From assembly GCF_013386115.1 (NCBI RefSeq), contig NZ_JACAOR010000011.1, positions 478,852 to 542,851 of the forward strand: a stretch of 64,000 nucleotides of DNA. Direction: 5' to 3'. Position numbers and translations under genes: made by a program. Of the stretch, positions 25,385 to 34,039 are shown one piece after another; the first letter of the stretch is position 1, and each line of letters starts with the position of its first letter. This stretch comes from Pseudomonas gingeri (GTDB lineage: Bacteria > Pseudomonadota > Gammaproteobacteria > Pseudomonadales > Pseudomonadaceae). The notes beneath the pieces are model-generated. The model searched no databases, was not told the DNA's origin, and worked only from the letters and a program-made list of their open reading frames with translations.

Positions 25385-26095
25385 TCAATTCATCGCAGGC
25401 AACTCCAGTTGCAGGCGCTTGGCCGCCGCTCGCAGGTGGGCTTCGGCACAGGCCGCCGCGGCCTGGCGATCGCCGTCGACGATGGCCTGGAACAGTGCCT
25501 GGTGTTCCCGGCCGGCGTCTGCCGAGCCGCCTACCGAACGCGTCGCCGAGTTTTCCCAGGCGGCGCGCCGGGCTTCGGCCAGTTGCCCGCGGAGGAAATC
25601 GTGGAAGGCGACAAAGTAGTCGTTCTTGCTGGCCTCGGCGATGGCCCGGTGAAAGGCCACATCGGCACTGGCGGCGGCGGCGAAGTCGGTGCGTTTGTCG
25701 TGCATTTCCTGCAAGGCGTCGCGCATGCGTTGCAGGTCGCCGGCATCACGGCGCTGGGCGGCAATGGCGGCGGCCTGGGTCTCGATCCACAGGCGCATTT
25801 CGAACATCTGCGCCAGGTCGGTGTTGCGCCCGGTGCCTTTCGGAAAACGGAACACGGTCCCGGCAGGGGTTTGCGAGATATACGAGCCGAGGCCGCGACG
25901 GGCAACGAGGATGCCGTCGGCCTTGAGCTGGGCAATCGCTTCGCGCACCACGGAACGGCTGACATTCAGCTGTTCAGCCAGCTGCTGTTCGGTGGGCAGG
26001 CGCGATTCGGCCGCGAGGCGACCGGATTCGATTTCGGCACGAATGGCGCTGACGACCCGTTCGACCAGGGAGTCGGGGCGCTGGAGTTCAAGCAT
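25385..26095 (-). CDS. FadR-type GntR-family repressor, probable regulator of lhgO
   Basis: The 236-residue protein has an N-terminal winged HTH (SLVERVVSAIRAEIESGRLA to LNVSRSVVREAIAQLKADG) and a C-terminal helical FCD ligand domain (DLAQMFEMRLWIETQAA, with His-containing metal or carboxylate pocket VAFHRAIAEAS). ATG 26095 is chosen; the longer frame uses a TTG that lies inside a palindrome and would destroy the operator arrangement. In P. putida the regulator LhgR next to lhgO is of this family and responds to L-2-hydroxyglutarate, so the same role is likely here. Confidence 0.88.
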   Translation of the reverse strand: MLELQRPDSLVERVVSAIRAEIESGRLAAESRLPTEQQLAEQLNVSRSVVREAIAQLKADGILVARRGLGSYISQTPAGTVFRFPKGTGRNTDLAQMFEMRLWIETQAAAIAAQRRDAGDLQRMRDALQEMHDKRTDFAAAASADVAFHRAIAEASKNDYFVAFHDFLRGQLAEARRAAWENSATRSVGGSADAGREHQALFQAIVDGDRQAAAACAEAHLRAAAKRLQLELPAMN

Positions 26096-26112
26096 GGGAG
26101 TCTGCTCATAAG

Positions 26113-26128
26113 TCAGGTTGTCAGACAA
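26113..26128. promoter_or_regulatory. Palindromic operator before the FadR-type gene
   Basis: TTGTCAGACAA at 26118-26128 is a perfect palindrome around one base, 22 bases before the ATG. It shares 14 bases with the lhgO promoter. It fits autoregulation by a FadR-family repressor. Confidence 0.65.
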
Positions 26129-26276
26129 TGACCGAGCCGGATTTTCCTGTCAATACCGCGCTGCCATGGTCAATGCCGTTCAGCCGAGGAAACAGGCCAT
26201 TGAAAACAGCGCATAACCTGCAGGCGCCGACCTGCCGACAATGAGGTCCTTGAGGCTTGCAGCGATCTGCATGACC

Positions 26277-26645
26277 CCATCGCTGGCAAGCCAGCTCCCA
26301 CAGGGTTAGTGCTCGGCGCATATGCCATGTCTAGCCCAAATCCCGTGGGAGCCGGCTTGCTGGCGATGGCAATCGCAAGATCGATGCAATTCCCACTGGC
26401 CTCATCGCTGGCAAGCCAGCTCCCACATGGTTGGTGCTCGGCGCATATGCCATGTCTGGCCCGAGTCCTGTGGGAGCCGGCTTGCTGGCGATGGCGACCG
26501 TGAGGTCGATGCAATTCCCACCGGCCTCAATCGCTGGCAAGCCAGCTCCTACAGGGTTGGTGCTCGGCGCTTATGCCCTGTCTGGCCCGAATCCCGTGGG
26601 AGCCGGCTTGCTGGCGATGGCAATCGCAAGGTCGATGTATTTCCC
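26277..26645. repeat. Tandem BIME array of Pseudomonas REP sequences
   Basis: Six REP units alternate in orientation (about 26279, 26345, 26404, 26469, 26528 and 26596). They sit within a larger tandem repeat of about 125-128 bases whose spacer begins GGTT(A/G)GTGCTCGGCGC. Three nearly complete tandem copies are visible. It separates the regulator gene from inhA, and bases 26096-26678 contain no gene. Confidence 0.88.
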
Positions 26646-26678
26646 ACCCTCCAGGAGGATATCTGGAGGGCGCGATCC

Positions 26679-27365
26679 TCAGAGCAAGCCCAACCGCCCG
26701 GCCGCCCGTTCTGTGATCAGGCCGCGCTGGCGGCGCGATTCCACCACCCGCTGCCGGGCGATGGCGAGGATCGCCTCGGGAGCGGTTTCCGGGCTACCGG
26801 AATTGAACGGTGGCGCCGGTGCGTATTCCAGCTGCAATTGGATCGCCTGGGCTTCCTCGGCGCCCACCAGTTCGCTGACCAGGGTCAGGGCGAAGTCGAT
26901 CCCGGCGGTGATGCCACCGCCGGTCAGCAGGTTGCCGTCACGGACCACGCGCTCCTTCACGGCTATCGCGCCGAGGGTCGTCAGCATGTCGTGATAGGCC
27001 CAGTGGGTGGTGGCCTTGCGTCCGCGCAACAGGCCGGCGGCGCCGAGCACCAGCGAACCGGTGCAGACCGACGTGACATAGCGCGCCTGCTCGGCCTGTC
27101 GGTTGATGAAGGCCAGCGTCTCGGGATCTTCCATCAACGCTCCCACACCGGCACCACCGGGGACACAGATCACGTCCAGCGCCGGACAGTCGGCAAAGGT
27201 GGTGGTCGGGGTGAAGGGCAGGCCGGTGCTGGACTTCACCGTTTCGAGGTCTTTCCAGACCAGGTGCAATTTGGCATCCGGCAGCGAGGCGAGGACATCG
27301 TAAGGACCGGTCAGGTCCAGTTGTTGCACGTTGGGGAACAGCAGAAAGCCGATGTGCAGCGTCAT
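26679..27365 (-). CDS. inhA: Isonitrile hydratase InhA (DJ-1/PfpI superfamily)
   Basis: The 228-residue protein matches isonitrile hydratase of P. putida closely in length and sequence. The enzyme converts isonitriles to N-substituted formamides. Features are GFLLFPNVQQLDLTGPYDV at the start, the nucleophile elbow VTSVCTGSLVLGAAG (Cys101), and ATTHWAYHDML. The acidic residue of the DJ-1 fold is Asp17. It is divergent from a GlxA-type regulator that carries the same kind of domain, which probably controls it. Isonitriles could come from the cell itself or from competitors. Confidence 0.88.
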   Translation of the reverse strand: MTLHIGFLLFPNVQQLDLTGPYDVLASLPDAKLHLVWKDLETVKSSTGLPFTPTTTFADCPALDVICVPGGAGVGALMEDPETLAFINRQAEQARYVTSVCTGSLVLGAAGLLRGRKATTHWAYHDMLTTLGAIAVKERVVRDGNLLTGGGITAGIDFALTLVSELVGAEEAQAIQLQLEYAPAPPFNSGSPETAPEAILAIARQRVVESRRQRGLITERAAGRLGLL

Positions 27366-27478
27366 GTCGAAAGCTCCTCGTGAAGGGATAAGCGGGTCCG
27401 GCGTGTGTGGACGGCTTCACTCTAGTCCCGTAGCATTTGGCGAATGCGCCATACAGCCCACTTTTTACGCCAATCATC

Positions 27479-28471
27479 ATGAACAGACCCCGCATCATCC
27501 AGGTACTGGCTTTTCCCAATGTGCAGGTGCTCGATGTCACCGGGCCGCTGCAGGTGTTTGCTTCGGCCAACGATCTGGCTCGTTCCCAGGGCCTGCCGTT
27601 GCCCTATGCGCCGCGAGTGATTGCCGCCCAGGCCGGGCCGGTGATGAGTTCGGCCGGCCTGGCGCTGGTGGCCGAGCCGCTGCCGGCGGCGACGACGCCC
27701 TGCGACAGTCTGATCATCGCCGGTGGCTGGGGCACCTACGCCGCTGCCGAGGACCCGCTGCTGGTGGAATGGGTGCGCCAGCAAGCCGCCTGCGCCCGAC
27801 GGGTCGCCTCGGTGTGCACCGGGGCATTCCTGCTGGCGGCCAGCGGCTGGCTGGATGGGCGGCGGGTGGCGACGCACTGGACCCGCTGCGAGCAGTTGGC
27901 CGAGCAATATCCGAAGTTGCAGGTCGAACCCAATCCGATCTTTATCAATGACGGACCGGTCTGGACGTCCGCCGGAGTCACCGCCGGTATCGACCTGTCC
28001 CTGGCGCTGGTGGAACAGGACCTGGGGCGGCCGATGGCGCTGGAAGTGGCGCGGCACCTGGTGGTGTTTCTCAAGCGTCCGGGTGGTCAGTCGCAGTTCA
28101 GCGCGACCTTGTCCCTGCAGAAGTCCGGCAACCGTTTTGGCGACCTGCACGCGTGGATCGCCGAGCACCTGGCGATGGACCTGTCGATTCCGGTCCTGGC
28201 GCAACAGGTGGGCATGAGCGAGCGCAGTTTTGTCCGCCACTACCGCACGGAGACCGGCCAGACGCCGGCCCGTGCCATCGAGAATCTCCGTGTGGAAAGC
28301 GCTCGTCGCCTGCTCAGCGACACCGCCACGCCGATCAAGCGGATCGCCGCCCGCTGCGGCTTTGGCAGCGAGGAGACCTTGCGTCGCAGTTTCCTGCGGG
28401 CCCTGGGTGTGACACCCCAGGCCTATCGCGAGCGCTTCAGCAGCAGCGGGCTAACGAGAGCGGACGCCTGA
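27479..28471 (+). CDS. GlxA-family transcriptional regulator (DJ-1/PfpI sensor plus AraC HTH)
   Basis: The 330-residue protein combines an N-terminal DJ-1/PfpI-like domain (residues 1-190, with the elbow ASVCTGAFLLAASGWLDG) and a C-terminal AraC helix-turn-helix pair (LSIPVLAQQVGMSERSFVRHY and TPIKRIAARCGFGSEETLRRSF). ATG 27479 is used; a longer frame starts in the promoter. It is divergent from inhA with 113 bases between, suggesting it activates inhA in response to the substrate that its own DJ-1 domain may bind. Confidence 0.9.
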   Translation: MNRPRIIQVLAFPNVQVLDVTGPLQVFASANDLARSQGLPLPYAPRVIAAQAGPVMSSAGLALVAEPLPAATTPCDSLIIAGGWGTYAAAEDPLLVEWVRQQAACARRVASVCTGAFLLAASGWLDGRRVATHWTRCEQLAEQYPKLQVEPNPIFINDGPVWTSAGVTAGIDLSLALVEQDLGRPMALEVARHLVVFLKRPGGQSQFSATLSLQKSGNRFGDLHAWIAEHLAMDLSIPVLAQQVGMSERSFVRHYRTETGQTPARAIENLRVESARRLLSDTATPIKRIAARCGFGSEETLRRSFLRALGVTPQAYRERFSSSGLTRADA

Positions 28472-28472
28472 A

Positions 28473-28526
28473 CGATCGTTCCCGCGCTCCTGCGTGGGAA
28501 TGCCTCCCGGGGTGCTCCGCGTCCGC
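28473..28526. repeat. Partial copy of the GATCGTTCCC repeat
   Basis: One arm pair of the larger repeat remains (CGATCGTTCCC and GCGTGGGAATGC), with the central GCTCCGCGTCCGCG. It sits between convergent genes and may serve as a terminator. Confidence 0.7.
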
Positions 28527-28540
28527 GTTTATGGCAAAAG

Positions 28541-30007
28541 TCAAACCTTGATGCGCTGCCCCTGCAACACTTCCTGTTCGCGCCCGGCACTGTTGACGTT
28601 GACGGTGCGGGCGAAGCTCAGCTGATCGCCGTCGAACACACACAGCACCCGGTCGCGAAACGCGGTCTGCGGGTAGATCCAGGTCATTTCCAGGGTCTTG
28701 CCATCCAGCCAGCGGGCACCGGCGACGATCTGCGCGCCCTTGAATTCGTAACCGTGGTGCAGGGCCCGTCCCGGCATATCGGTGACGCCGCGCAGCCACT
28801 GCCCGATGCCTACCTCCAGGGCATGGCTGGCATGGGTATCGGTCAGCTGGAACCGCAGCAGATTGTCTTCAAAGGCAAAGGACAGCTGGCGGACGCCGAG
28901 GTTGTTGGCCTGCACCTCGAAAACCCCCGAGGGGGCCGCTGACGGCGCGCCGCTGGAAACCAGCACGGGGGGGTCGCCCATGCGCGCCAGGCGCTGTTGC
29001 AGTCGTGCATCCGCCTCCGGGCGCGGTTGCCTGTCGTTGCCGAAGGCGGCCGGGAAGTGGCGTTCGATAAAGGGAATCACCTCGGCGGAATTCTTCATGC
29101 CGCCGACGATGGCGAGGGTGGCGCCGTATTCGGGAAACACCATGGCCATCTGCACGAACACGCCGACGGCGGTATAGGCGTGGCGTGGCTTGATTGCCCA
29201 GTGGTAACCGTAGCGGCTGTCCGGGCCACCTTGCGGGCGGGTGGCCGCCTCGACCCAGTCCGCCGGCAGGATCCGCCGGCCTTCCCACATCCCGCCCTGG
29301 GCATGCAGGATCGCCAGCTTGAGCATCGCCCAGACCGGCGCGGTCAGGCCGTTGCCGCCGGGATTGACGCCATCGGGGCCGATGGCCCAGCGCTCGTTGT
29401 CGATGCCCAGCGGGACGAACAGGCGGGGCTTGAGGTATTCGTGAAGGGTCTGTCCGGTCACCCGGTTGATCAGGGCCGAGAGCATGTAGCTGGCGGCACT
29501 GGTATAGACGTAATGGCTGCCGGGGGCATAGGCCAGGGGGATCTTGAAGTACTCGGTGATCCAGCTGGTGTCGATGGCACGCCATACCGACCCCGAGGTG
29601 TTCGAGGCATGGCCGGTGCGCATGGTCAGCAGGTGCTCGACGGTCAGGTGCGCCAGCCGCGGGTCGGCATCGGCCGGCAGGTGCTCGGGAAAGAATGCCG
29701 CCACCCGGTCATCCAGCTTCAGCAGGCCTTCTTCCACGGCCAGGCCGATGGCGCAGGCGGTGAAGCTCTTGGCCACCGAATGCAGGACGCGGGGTTCGTT
29801 CGGGTCGCAGGGCCAGCTCCAGCCTTCGGTGACCACATGGCCGTGGCGGTGCAGCATCAGGCCATGCAGGTCGAGGCCGGCGGCCTGGACTTCGTCGAGG
29901 AAGGCGCGCACATGGTCGGCATCGATGCCGACACTGCCGGGGGTGGCGCGGGGCAGGCCGTCGTGGGAGGTGCGGGGCAGGGTGGGTGTTGCGCAATCGC
30001 TAGGCAT
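28541..30007 (-). CDS. Beta-lactamase-fold serine hydrolase, cytoplasmic
   Basis: The 488-residue protein has the class C/DD-peptidase fold: the nucleophile motif SVAK (in LHSVAKSFTACAIGL, near residue 77), a YTS in place of YxN (HYVYTSAASYML), and a large second domain. No signal peptide is visible, so it probably acts in the cytoplasm, unlike true beta-lactamases. Relatives hydrolyse esters, amides or D-amino-acid peptides. It lies 33 bases downstream of the LysR gene on the same strand and faces the importer operon, so it may process the imported compound. Confidence 0.85.
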   Translation of the reverse strand: MPSDCATPTLPRTSHDGLPRATPGSVGIDADHVRAFLDEVQAAGLDLHGLMLHRHGHVVTEGWSWPCDPNEPRVLHSVAKSFTACAIGLAVEEGLLKLDDRVAAFFPEHLPADADPRLAHLTVEHLLTMRTGHASNTSGSVWRAIDTSWITEYFKIPLAYAPGSHYVYTSAASYMLSALINRVTGQTLHEYLKPRLFVPLGIDNERWAIGPDGVNPGGNGLTAPVWAMLKLAILHAQGGMWEGRRILPADWVEAATRPQGGPDSRYGYHWAIKPRHAYTAVGVFVQMAMVFPEYGATLAIVGGMKNSAEVIPFIERHFPAAFGNDRQPRPEADARLQQRLARMGDPPVLVSSGAPSAAPSGVFEVQANNLGVRQLSFAFEDNLLRFQLTDTHASHALEVGIGQWLRGVTDMPGRALHHGYEFKGAQIVAGARWLDGKTLEMTWIYPQTAFRDRVLCVFDGDQLSFARTVNVNSAGREQEVLQGQRIKV

Positions 30008-30040
30008 GGACAGGCTCGGCGTCTTCGGGGGAGGAGTGGA

Positions 30041-30955
30041 TCAGCGGGTACGGTGCACCAGCCGTGAATAGGAAATCAGCATGCTGGTCAGCTCCTGGCT
30101 GACGCTGGTCAGCGGCGAGGCGCGACGGCTGATCAGGCAGACATCGCGCGACGCCAGGGGCTCTTCGATGGCGATGGTGGTCAGGGCGCTGGAAAACAGT
30201 TTCATCCCCGGCAGCATGCGCGGCTCGATGGTCAGGTAGTCGGTTTCCGAGACGATGTGCAGGGTTTCCAGCAGCGAGTCGGTGGTGATGGCGATCTTCG
30301 GCGGCGCCAGGCCCTGGGCGCGAAACAGTTCGGTCAGGCGGTTTTCCGCGCCGCCCACCACGCCTGCCGGGCGCACGCTGATCCACTGGCAATCGGTGAG
30401 GGCCTGTACCGAGCGGGCCTGGGCCTGGGGGTGACCCTTGCGCGCGATGATGCCGGCGTTGGAACTGTAGAGGCGGTCGATGGACAGGTCGATATCGCTG
30501 ACATTCGGGGCCAGCGGGCAGAGCACGAAATCCAGGCGGCCGTCGCGGACCTTTTCGATCAGGCCCTTGGTCGAACCGCTCGCCACGTGCACCTGCATGC
30601 GCGGGAAGCGCTGGGTGAAGCTGCTCAGCACCGGCAGGAGCAATTCGGCCAGGGGCTCGGAGGTCACGCCCAGGGCGATATGGCCTTCGGGTTCGCCTTT
30701 CCAGGGTTGCAGATCGAGCAGGGCACGTTCGCAATCGAGGGTGATGGAGCGGGCGCGGATCAGGAACACCTCGCCGGCCGGAGTCAGGTTGATGCCCTGG
30801 TTCGAGCGCTGCAGCAAGACCACGCCGAGTTCTTTTTCCAGGGTCTGGATCGATTGCGTCAGGGTACTTTGGGCGACATCCAGTTGGCGTGCGGCAGAAC
30901 GGAAACTGCCCTTTTCAACCACGGAACAGAACGCGCGAAGATGGGTGAGAGTCAT
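30041..30955 (-). CDS. LysR-family regulator, divergent from the ABC importer operon
   Basis: The 304-residue protein has a standard LysR HTH (LTHLRAFCSVVEKGSFRSAA to AQSTLTQSIQTLEKELG) and an effector-binding domain. It is divergent from the substrate-binding-protein gene across a 580-base region that contains a clear palindrome (31361-31384), and it precedes the serine hydrolase on its own strand. It therefore probably controls both transcription units in response to the imported substrate. Confidence 0.9.
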   Translation of the reverse strand: MTLTHLRAFCSVVEKGSFRSAARQLDVAQSTLTQSIQTLEKELGVVLLQRSNQGINLTPAGEVFLIRARSITLDCERALLDLQPWKGEPEGHIALGVTSEPLAELLLPVLSSFTQRFPRMQVHVASGSTKGLIEKVRDGRLDFVLCPLAPNVSDIDLSIDRLYSSNAGIIARKGHPQAQARSVQALTDCQWISVRPAGVVGGAENRLTELFRAQGLAPPKIAITTDSLLETLHIVSETDYLTIEPRMLPGMKLFSSALTTIAIEEPLASRDVCLISRRASPLTSVSQELTSMLISYSRLVHRTR

Positions 30956-31535
30956 GACGGTCGGCCTCGTTTCGTTCGTTATTGATCAAGCTGTTCCAGT
31001 TGTTGTGTGCACGATGTTAATTATCGAATGAGAATTGTTTGTAGGGCGAAAACCGGGTCGTCCAATAATGCACCGGCCGCAGCTTATCGGATGCCAATTG
31101 GCCTTGAAAGATCGGTATTGACGATCAGGTTCAGTATTTCTGATCACTGAAATCGCAATTTTTTCCGCTCCAGGGCCCGATTTCTCGGTAGGGTTGAGCC
31201 ATGACCACAACGGACCAGGGGTTGATCGCCTGGACCGATCCCGATCACTCCGAGCGTTCTTCTCAAGTTCCTCGGGTTGCTTCTAAGATCGGTTCCGGAA
31301 CATGAACACGGTGTCGGGGCATTGATTGGAAATACCCGCGTCAGTGAGTCTGACCAAATATTATCAATACCCGGTTATTGATAAACGAAAGGTTATAAGC
31401 GATTCGATAGTGCCGCGGCCTATGGGATAAGCGCGATTAAAACAACAACAAATCATGAGGTGTTCGGCCGTGCCTGTTCTTGGGTCCTGCCAGCGTCCGA
31501 ACCCGAGCTTAAGGATCATTTAGGGTGCATTTATC
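30956..31535. other. Long divergent regulatory region before the importer operon
   Basis: No convincing gene is seen. A 34-residue frame at 31201-31305 has only a weak ribosome site. The region contains the 31361-31384 palindrome, an AT-rich stretch at 31340-31450 suited to a promoter, and AATGAGAAT at 31027, which only partly resembles a Fur site. Its unusual length suggests more than one regulator binds. Confidence 0.5.
31361..31384. promoter_or_regulatory. Palindromic operator candidate
   Basis: TTATCAAT and ATTGATAA are perfect inverted arms separated by ACCCGGTT. It lies about 150 bases before the first importer gene. LysR-type sites and other activators fit this size and position. Confidence 0.55.
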
Positions 31536-33095
31536 ATGAATAAGACTTTAATCCTGGCTGGCGCCTTGTCAGCTGCGCTGATGGGCACCGCTCACGCCGA
31601 GAATCTGTTGAAGGTGGCGTTGAACGCCGACATTCGCAGCACCGAGCCAGGAGTCAACCGTGACACCAACTCCGACGCGATCATCCTGCACATCACCGAA
31701 GGACTGGTGGCCTTCCGTGAAGATGCGACCGTCGGCCCGCTGCTGGCCAAGGATGTGCAGATGTCCGATGACGGCCTGCGCTATACCTTCCATCTGCGTG
31801 ACGGGGTGAAATTCCAGAACGGTGCGCCGTTGACCTCGGCCGAAGTGCTGTGGACCTGGAAGCATTACCTGGACCCGAAGACCCAATGGCGCTGCGCCCC
31901 CGAGTTCGACGGCCATGGCGGCGCGAAGATCGTCGATATCAGTGCGCCGGATGCACTGACCGTGGTGTTCACCCTCGACAAGCCCAACGGCCTGTTCCTT
32001 ACCAGCACCGCGCTGCCTGAATGTGGCGGCAGCGGCATCCTGCACCCGGACTCGGTGGTGGACGGCCAGTGGAAGGCGCCCATCGGCACCGGTCCGTTCC
32101 GCCTGGGTGAGTGGAAGCCCGGCCAGTATGTCGAACTGCTGCGCAACGCCAACTACACCCCGCGGAATGAAAAGGCCCCGGACGGTTACACCGGCAACAA
32201 GACCACCAACCTGGACCGCGTCCGCCTGCTGGTGATTCCGGACCCGGCGGCGGCCAAGGCGGCATTGCTGTCGAAGAACGTCGACCTGCTGATCGATGTC
32301 ACCCCGCTGGACGCCACCGAACTGGCCGCCAGTTCCGGCATCAAGGTCACCTCCAGCGGCACCATGTCGGTCAATGCCCTGCTGTTCCAGACCCGTGATC
32401 CGCTGCTCAAGGACGTGCGCCTGCGCCAGGCCATCGCCCATGCCCTGGACTCCGCGCAGATCGTCGCCGCGCTCACGGGGGGACGCTCCCAGGCCAACAA
32501 CTCGATGGTCGCCAGCGGCAGTCACTATCACAAGGCGACGCAGGACCTGGGCTTCAACTTCGACCCGGCGAAAACCGCGCAACTGCTGCGCGAGGCCGGT
32601 TACAAGGGCGAGCCGATCAAGCTGATCGTCAACAAGCGCTACGCCGCGATCTTCGACATGGGCGTGTTCGTCCAGGCCATGGCCAAGGCCAGCGGCATCA
32701 ACCTGGAACTGGAAACCCTGGAGTGGGGCACCCAGCTCGAACGCTACCAGACCGGCAACTACCAGATGATGGCTTTCCCGTATTCCGAGCGCCTGGACCC
32801 GGCCCTGAGCTTCGACTCGGTGACCGGCGACAAGGACAAGGAACCGCGCAAGGTCTGGGATAACCCCGAGGCGCGCCAGTGGCTGCGCGAGGCCCAGCGT
32901 GAATCCGATATCGACAAGCGCCAGGCGCTGTTCGACCAGTTGCATCGACAGATGCTCAAGGATGTACCGATGATCCCGATGTACAACGGCAACGCGATTG
33001 CCGCCTCCCGCGATTACGTGCAGGGCCTGCGCACCTGGCCGGTGTCCAAGCCGCGGCTGTGGACCGTCAGCGTGCCTGCGTCCGGGAGTAACTGA
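31536..33095 (+). CDS. ABC transporter substrate-binding protein, dipeptide/nickel family
   Basis: The 519-residue periplasmic protein has a clear signal peptide (cleavage after AHA, residue 21). It has the SBP family 5 architecture: the N-terminal LKVALNADIRSTEPGVN, the signature DGLRYTFHLRDGVKFQNGAPLTSAEVLWTW at about 90-115, and IGTGPFRLGEWKPGQ. These proteins bind peptides, opines or other bulky cationic solutes. It has no lipobox, so it is soluble. First gene of a four-gene importer operon. Four cysteines are not arranged as a known cofactor site. Confidence 0.92.
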   Translation: MNKTLILAGALSAALMGTAHAENLLKVALNADIRSTEPGVNRDTNSDAIILHITEGLVAFREDATVGPLLAKDVQMSDDGLRYTFHLRDGVKFQNGAPLTSAEVLWTWKHYLDPKTQWRCAPEFDGHGGAKIVDISAPDALTVVFTLDKPNGLFLTSTALPECGGSGILHPDSVVDGQWKAPIGTGPFRLGEWKPGQYVELLRNANYTPRNEKAPDGYTGNKTTNLDRVRLLVIPDPAAAKAALLSKNVDLLIDVTPLDATELAASSGIKVTSSGTMSVNALLFQTRDPLLKDVRLRQAIAHALDSAQIVAALTGGRSQANNSMVASGSHYHKATQDLGFNFDPAKTAQLLREAGYKGEPIKLIVNKRYAAIFDMGVFVQAMAKASGINLELETLEWGTQLERYQTGNYQMMAFPYSERLDPALSFDSVTGDKDKEPRKVWDNPEARQWLREAQRESDIDKRQALFDQLHRQMLKDVPMIPMYNGNAIAASRDYVQGLRTWPVSKPRLWTVSVPASGSN

Positions 33096-33097
33096 GG

Positions 33098-34039
33098 ATG
33101 TTGCGTTTCATCGTTCAACGGCTGGCAATGGCGATCCCGACCTTGCTGCTGATCTCGCTGATGGTCTTCGCGATCATCCGCCTGGTGCCGGGTGATCCGG
33201 CCCTGTTGATGCTCGGCGACATGGCCGACGCCCACAGCCTGGAAGTCACCCGTGCCGCCCTGGGGCTGGACCAGCCGCTGCCGTTGCAGTTCGTGATCTG
33301 GCTCAAGGCCGTGTTCAGCGGCGACCTGGGCCATTCGATCACCACCAGCGAGGCGGTGCTGCCACTGATCCTCGAGCGCTTCCAGGTCAGTGCCGGGATC
33401 GTTCTGGTGTCGGTGCTGCTGGCGGCCCTGATCGCGGTGCCCGCCGGCCTGCTGTCGGCCTGGAAACAGAACAGCACGCTGGATTTCGGCGTGGTGTCGA
33501 CGGCCACGCTGCTGCTGTCGATCCCCAGCTTCTGGCTCGGCCTGCTGCTGCTCTACGCCTTCGGTATCAAGCTGGGCTGGTTGCCGGTGGTGGGCTACGT
33601 GTCGTTCGGTACGGCGCCGTGGCAGGCCCTGAGCTACATCGTCCTGCCGATCGTCACCCTGACCCTGGTGGAACTCGGGGCGATCACGCGGATGGCCCGG
33701 GCCAGCGCCATTGAGGTGCTGCGCCTGGAATACATCACCCATGCCCGGGCCAAGGGCCTGTCGGAGCGGGCGGTGTTGTGGCGCCACGCGCTGCGCAATT
33801 CCTTTGCGCCGACGCTGACCCTGATCGGCCTGATCCTCGGCAACCTGCTCAGCGGTATCGCCGTGCTGGAAACCGTGTTCACCCTGCCGGGCATCGGCCG
33901 CCTGATGGTCGATGCCATCTACGCCCGGGACTACCCGGTGCTGCAAGGCTGCCTGCTGCTGGTGACCTTTGTCTATGTGCTGGTCAACCTGTTGGTGGAC
34001 CTGCTGTACCCGCTCTTCGACCCCAGGGTTAAGTTATGA
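33098..34039 (+). CDS. ABC permease, DppB-type
   Basis: The 313-residue inner-membrane protein has six hydrophobic segments. The opening MLRFIVQRLAMAIPTLLLISLMVF is typical of DppB/OppB. The EAA loop that contacts the ATPase is TMARASAIEVLRLEYITHARAKGLSE-like at residues 210-230. It starts two bases after the binding-protein gene and overlaps the next permease by four bases, so all are cotranslated as one importer. Confidence 0.92.
   Translation: MLRFIVQRLAMAIPTLLLISLMVFAIIRLVPGDPALLMLGDMADAHSLEVTRAALGLDQPLPLQFVIWLKAVFSGDLGHSITTSEAVLPLILERFQVSAGIVLVSVLLAALIAVPAGLLSAWKQNSTLDFGVVSTATLLLSIPSFWLGLLLLYAFGIKLGWLPVVGYVSFGTAPWQALSYIVLPIVTLTLVELGAITRMARASAIEVLRLEYITHARAKGLSERAVLWRHALRNSFAPTLTLIGLILGNLLSGIAVLETVFTLPGIGRLMVDAIYARDYPVLQGCLLLVTFVYVLVNLLVDLLYPLFDPRVKL

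Noticed and set aside
26096..26128. TTG start for the FadR-type regulator
   Set aside because: The TTG is part of the operator palindrome; the ATG at 26095 gives the usual protein length.
26277..26645. CRISPR array
   Set aside because: The repeats are inverted REP pairs and long tandem units with similar spacers, unlike CRISPR repeats and unique spacers.
31015..31040. Fur box
   Set aside because: Only the core AATGAGAAT fits; about 11 of 19 consensus positions match, too few to call.
31201..31305. 34-residue frame in the importer promoter region
   Set aside because: The ribosome site is weak and nothing in the product is recognisable.
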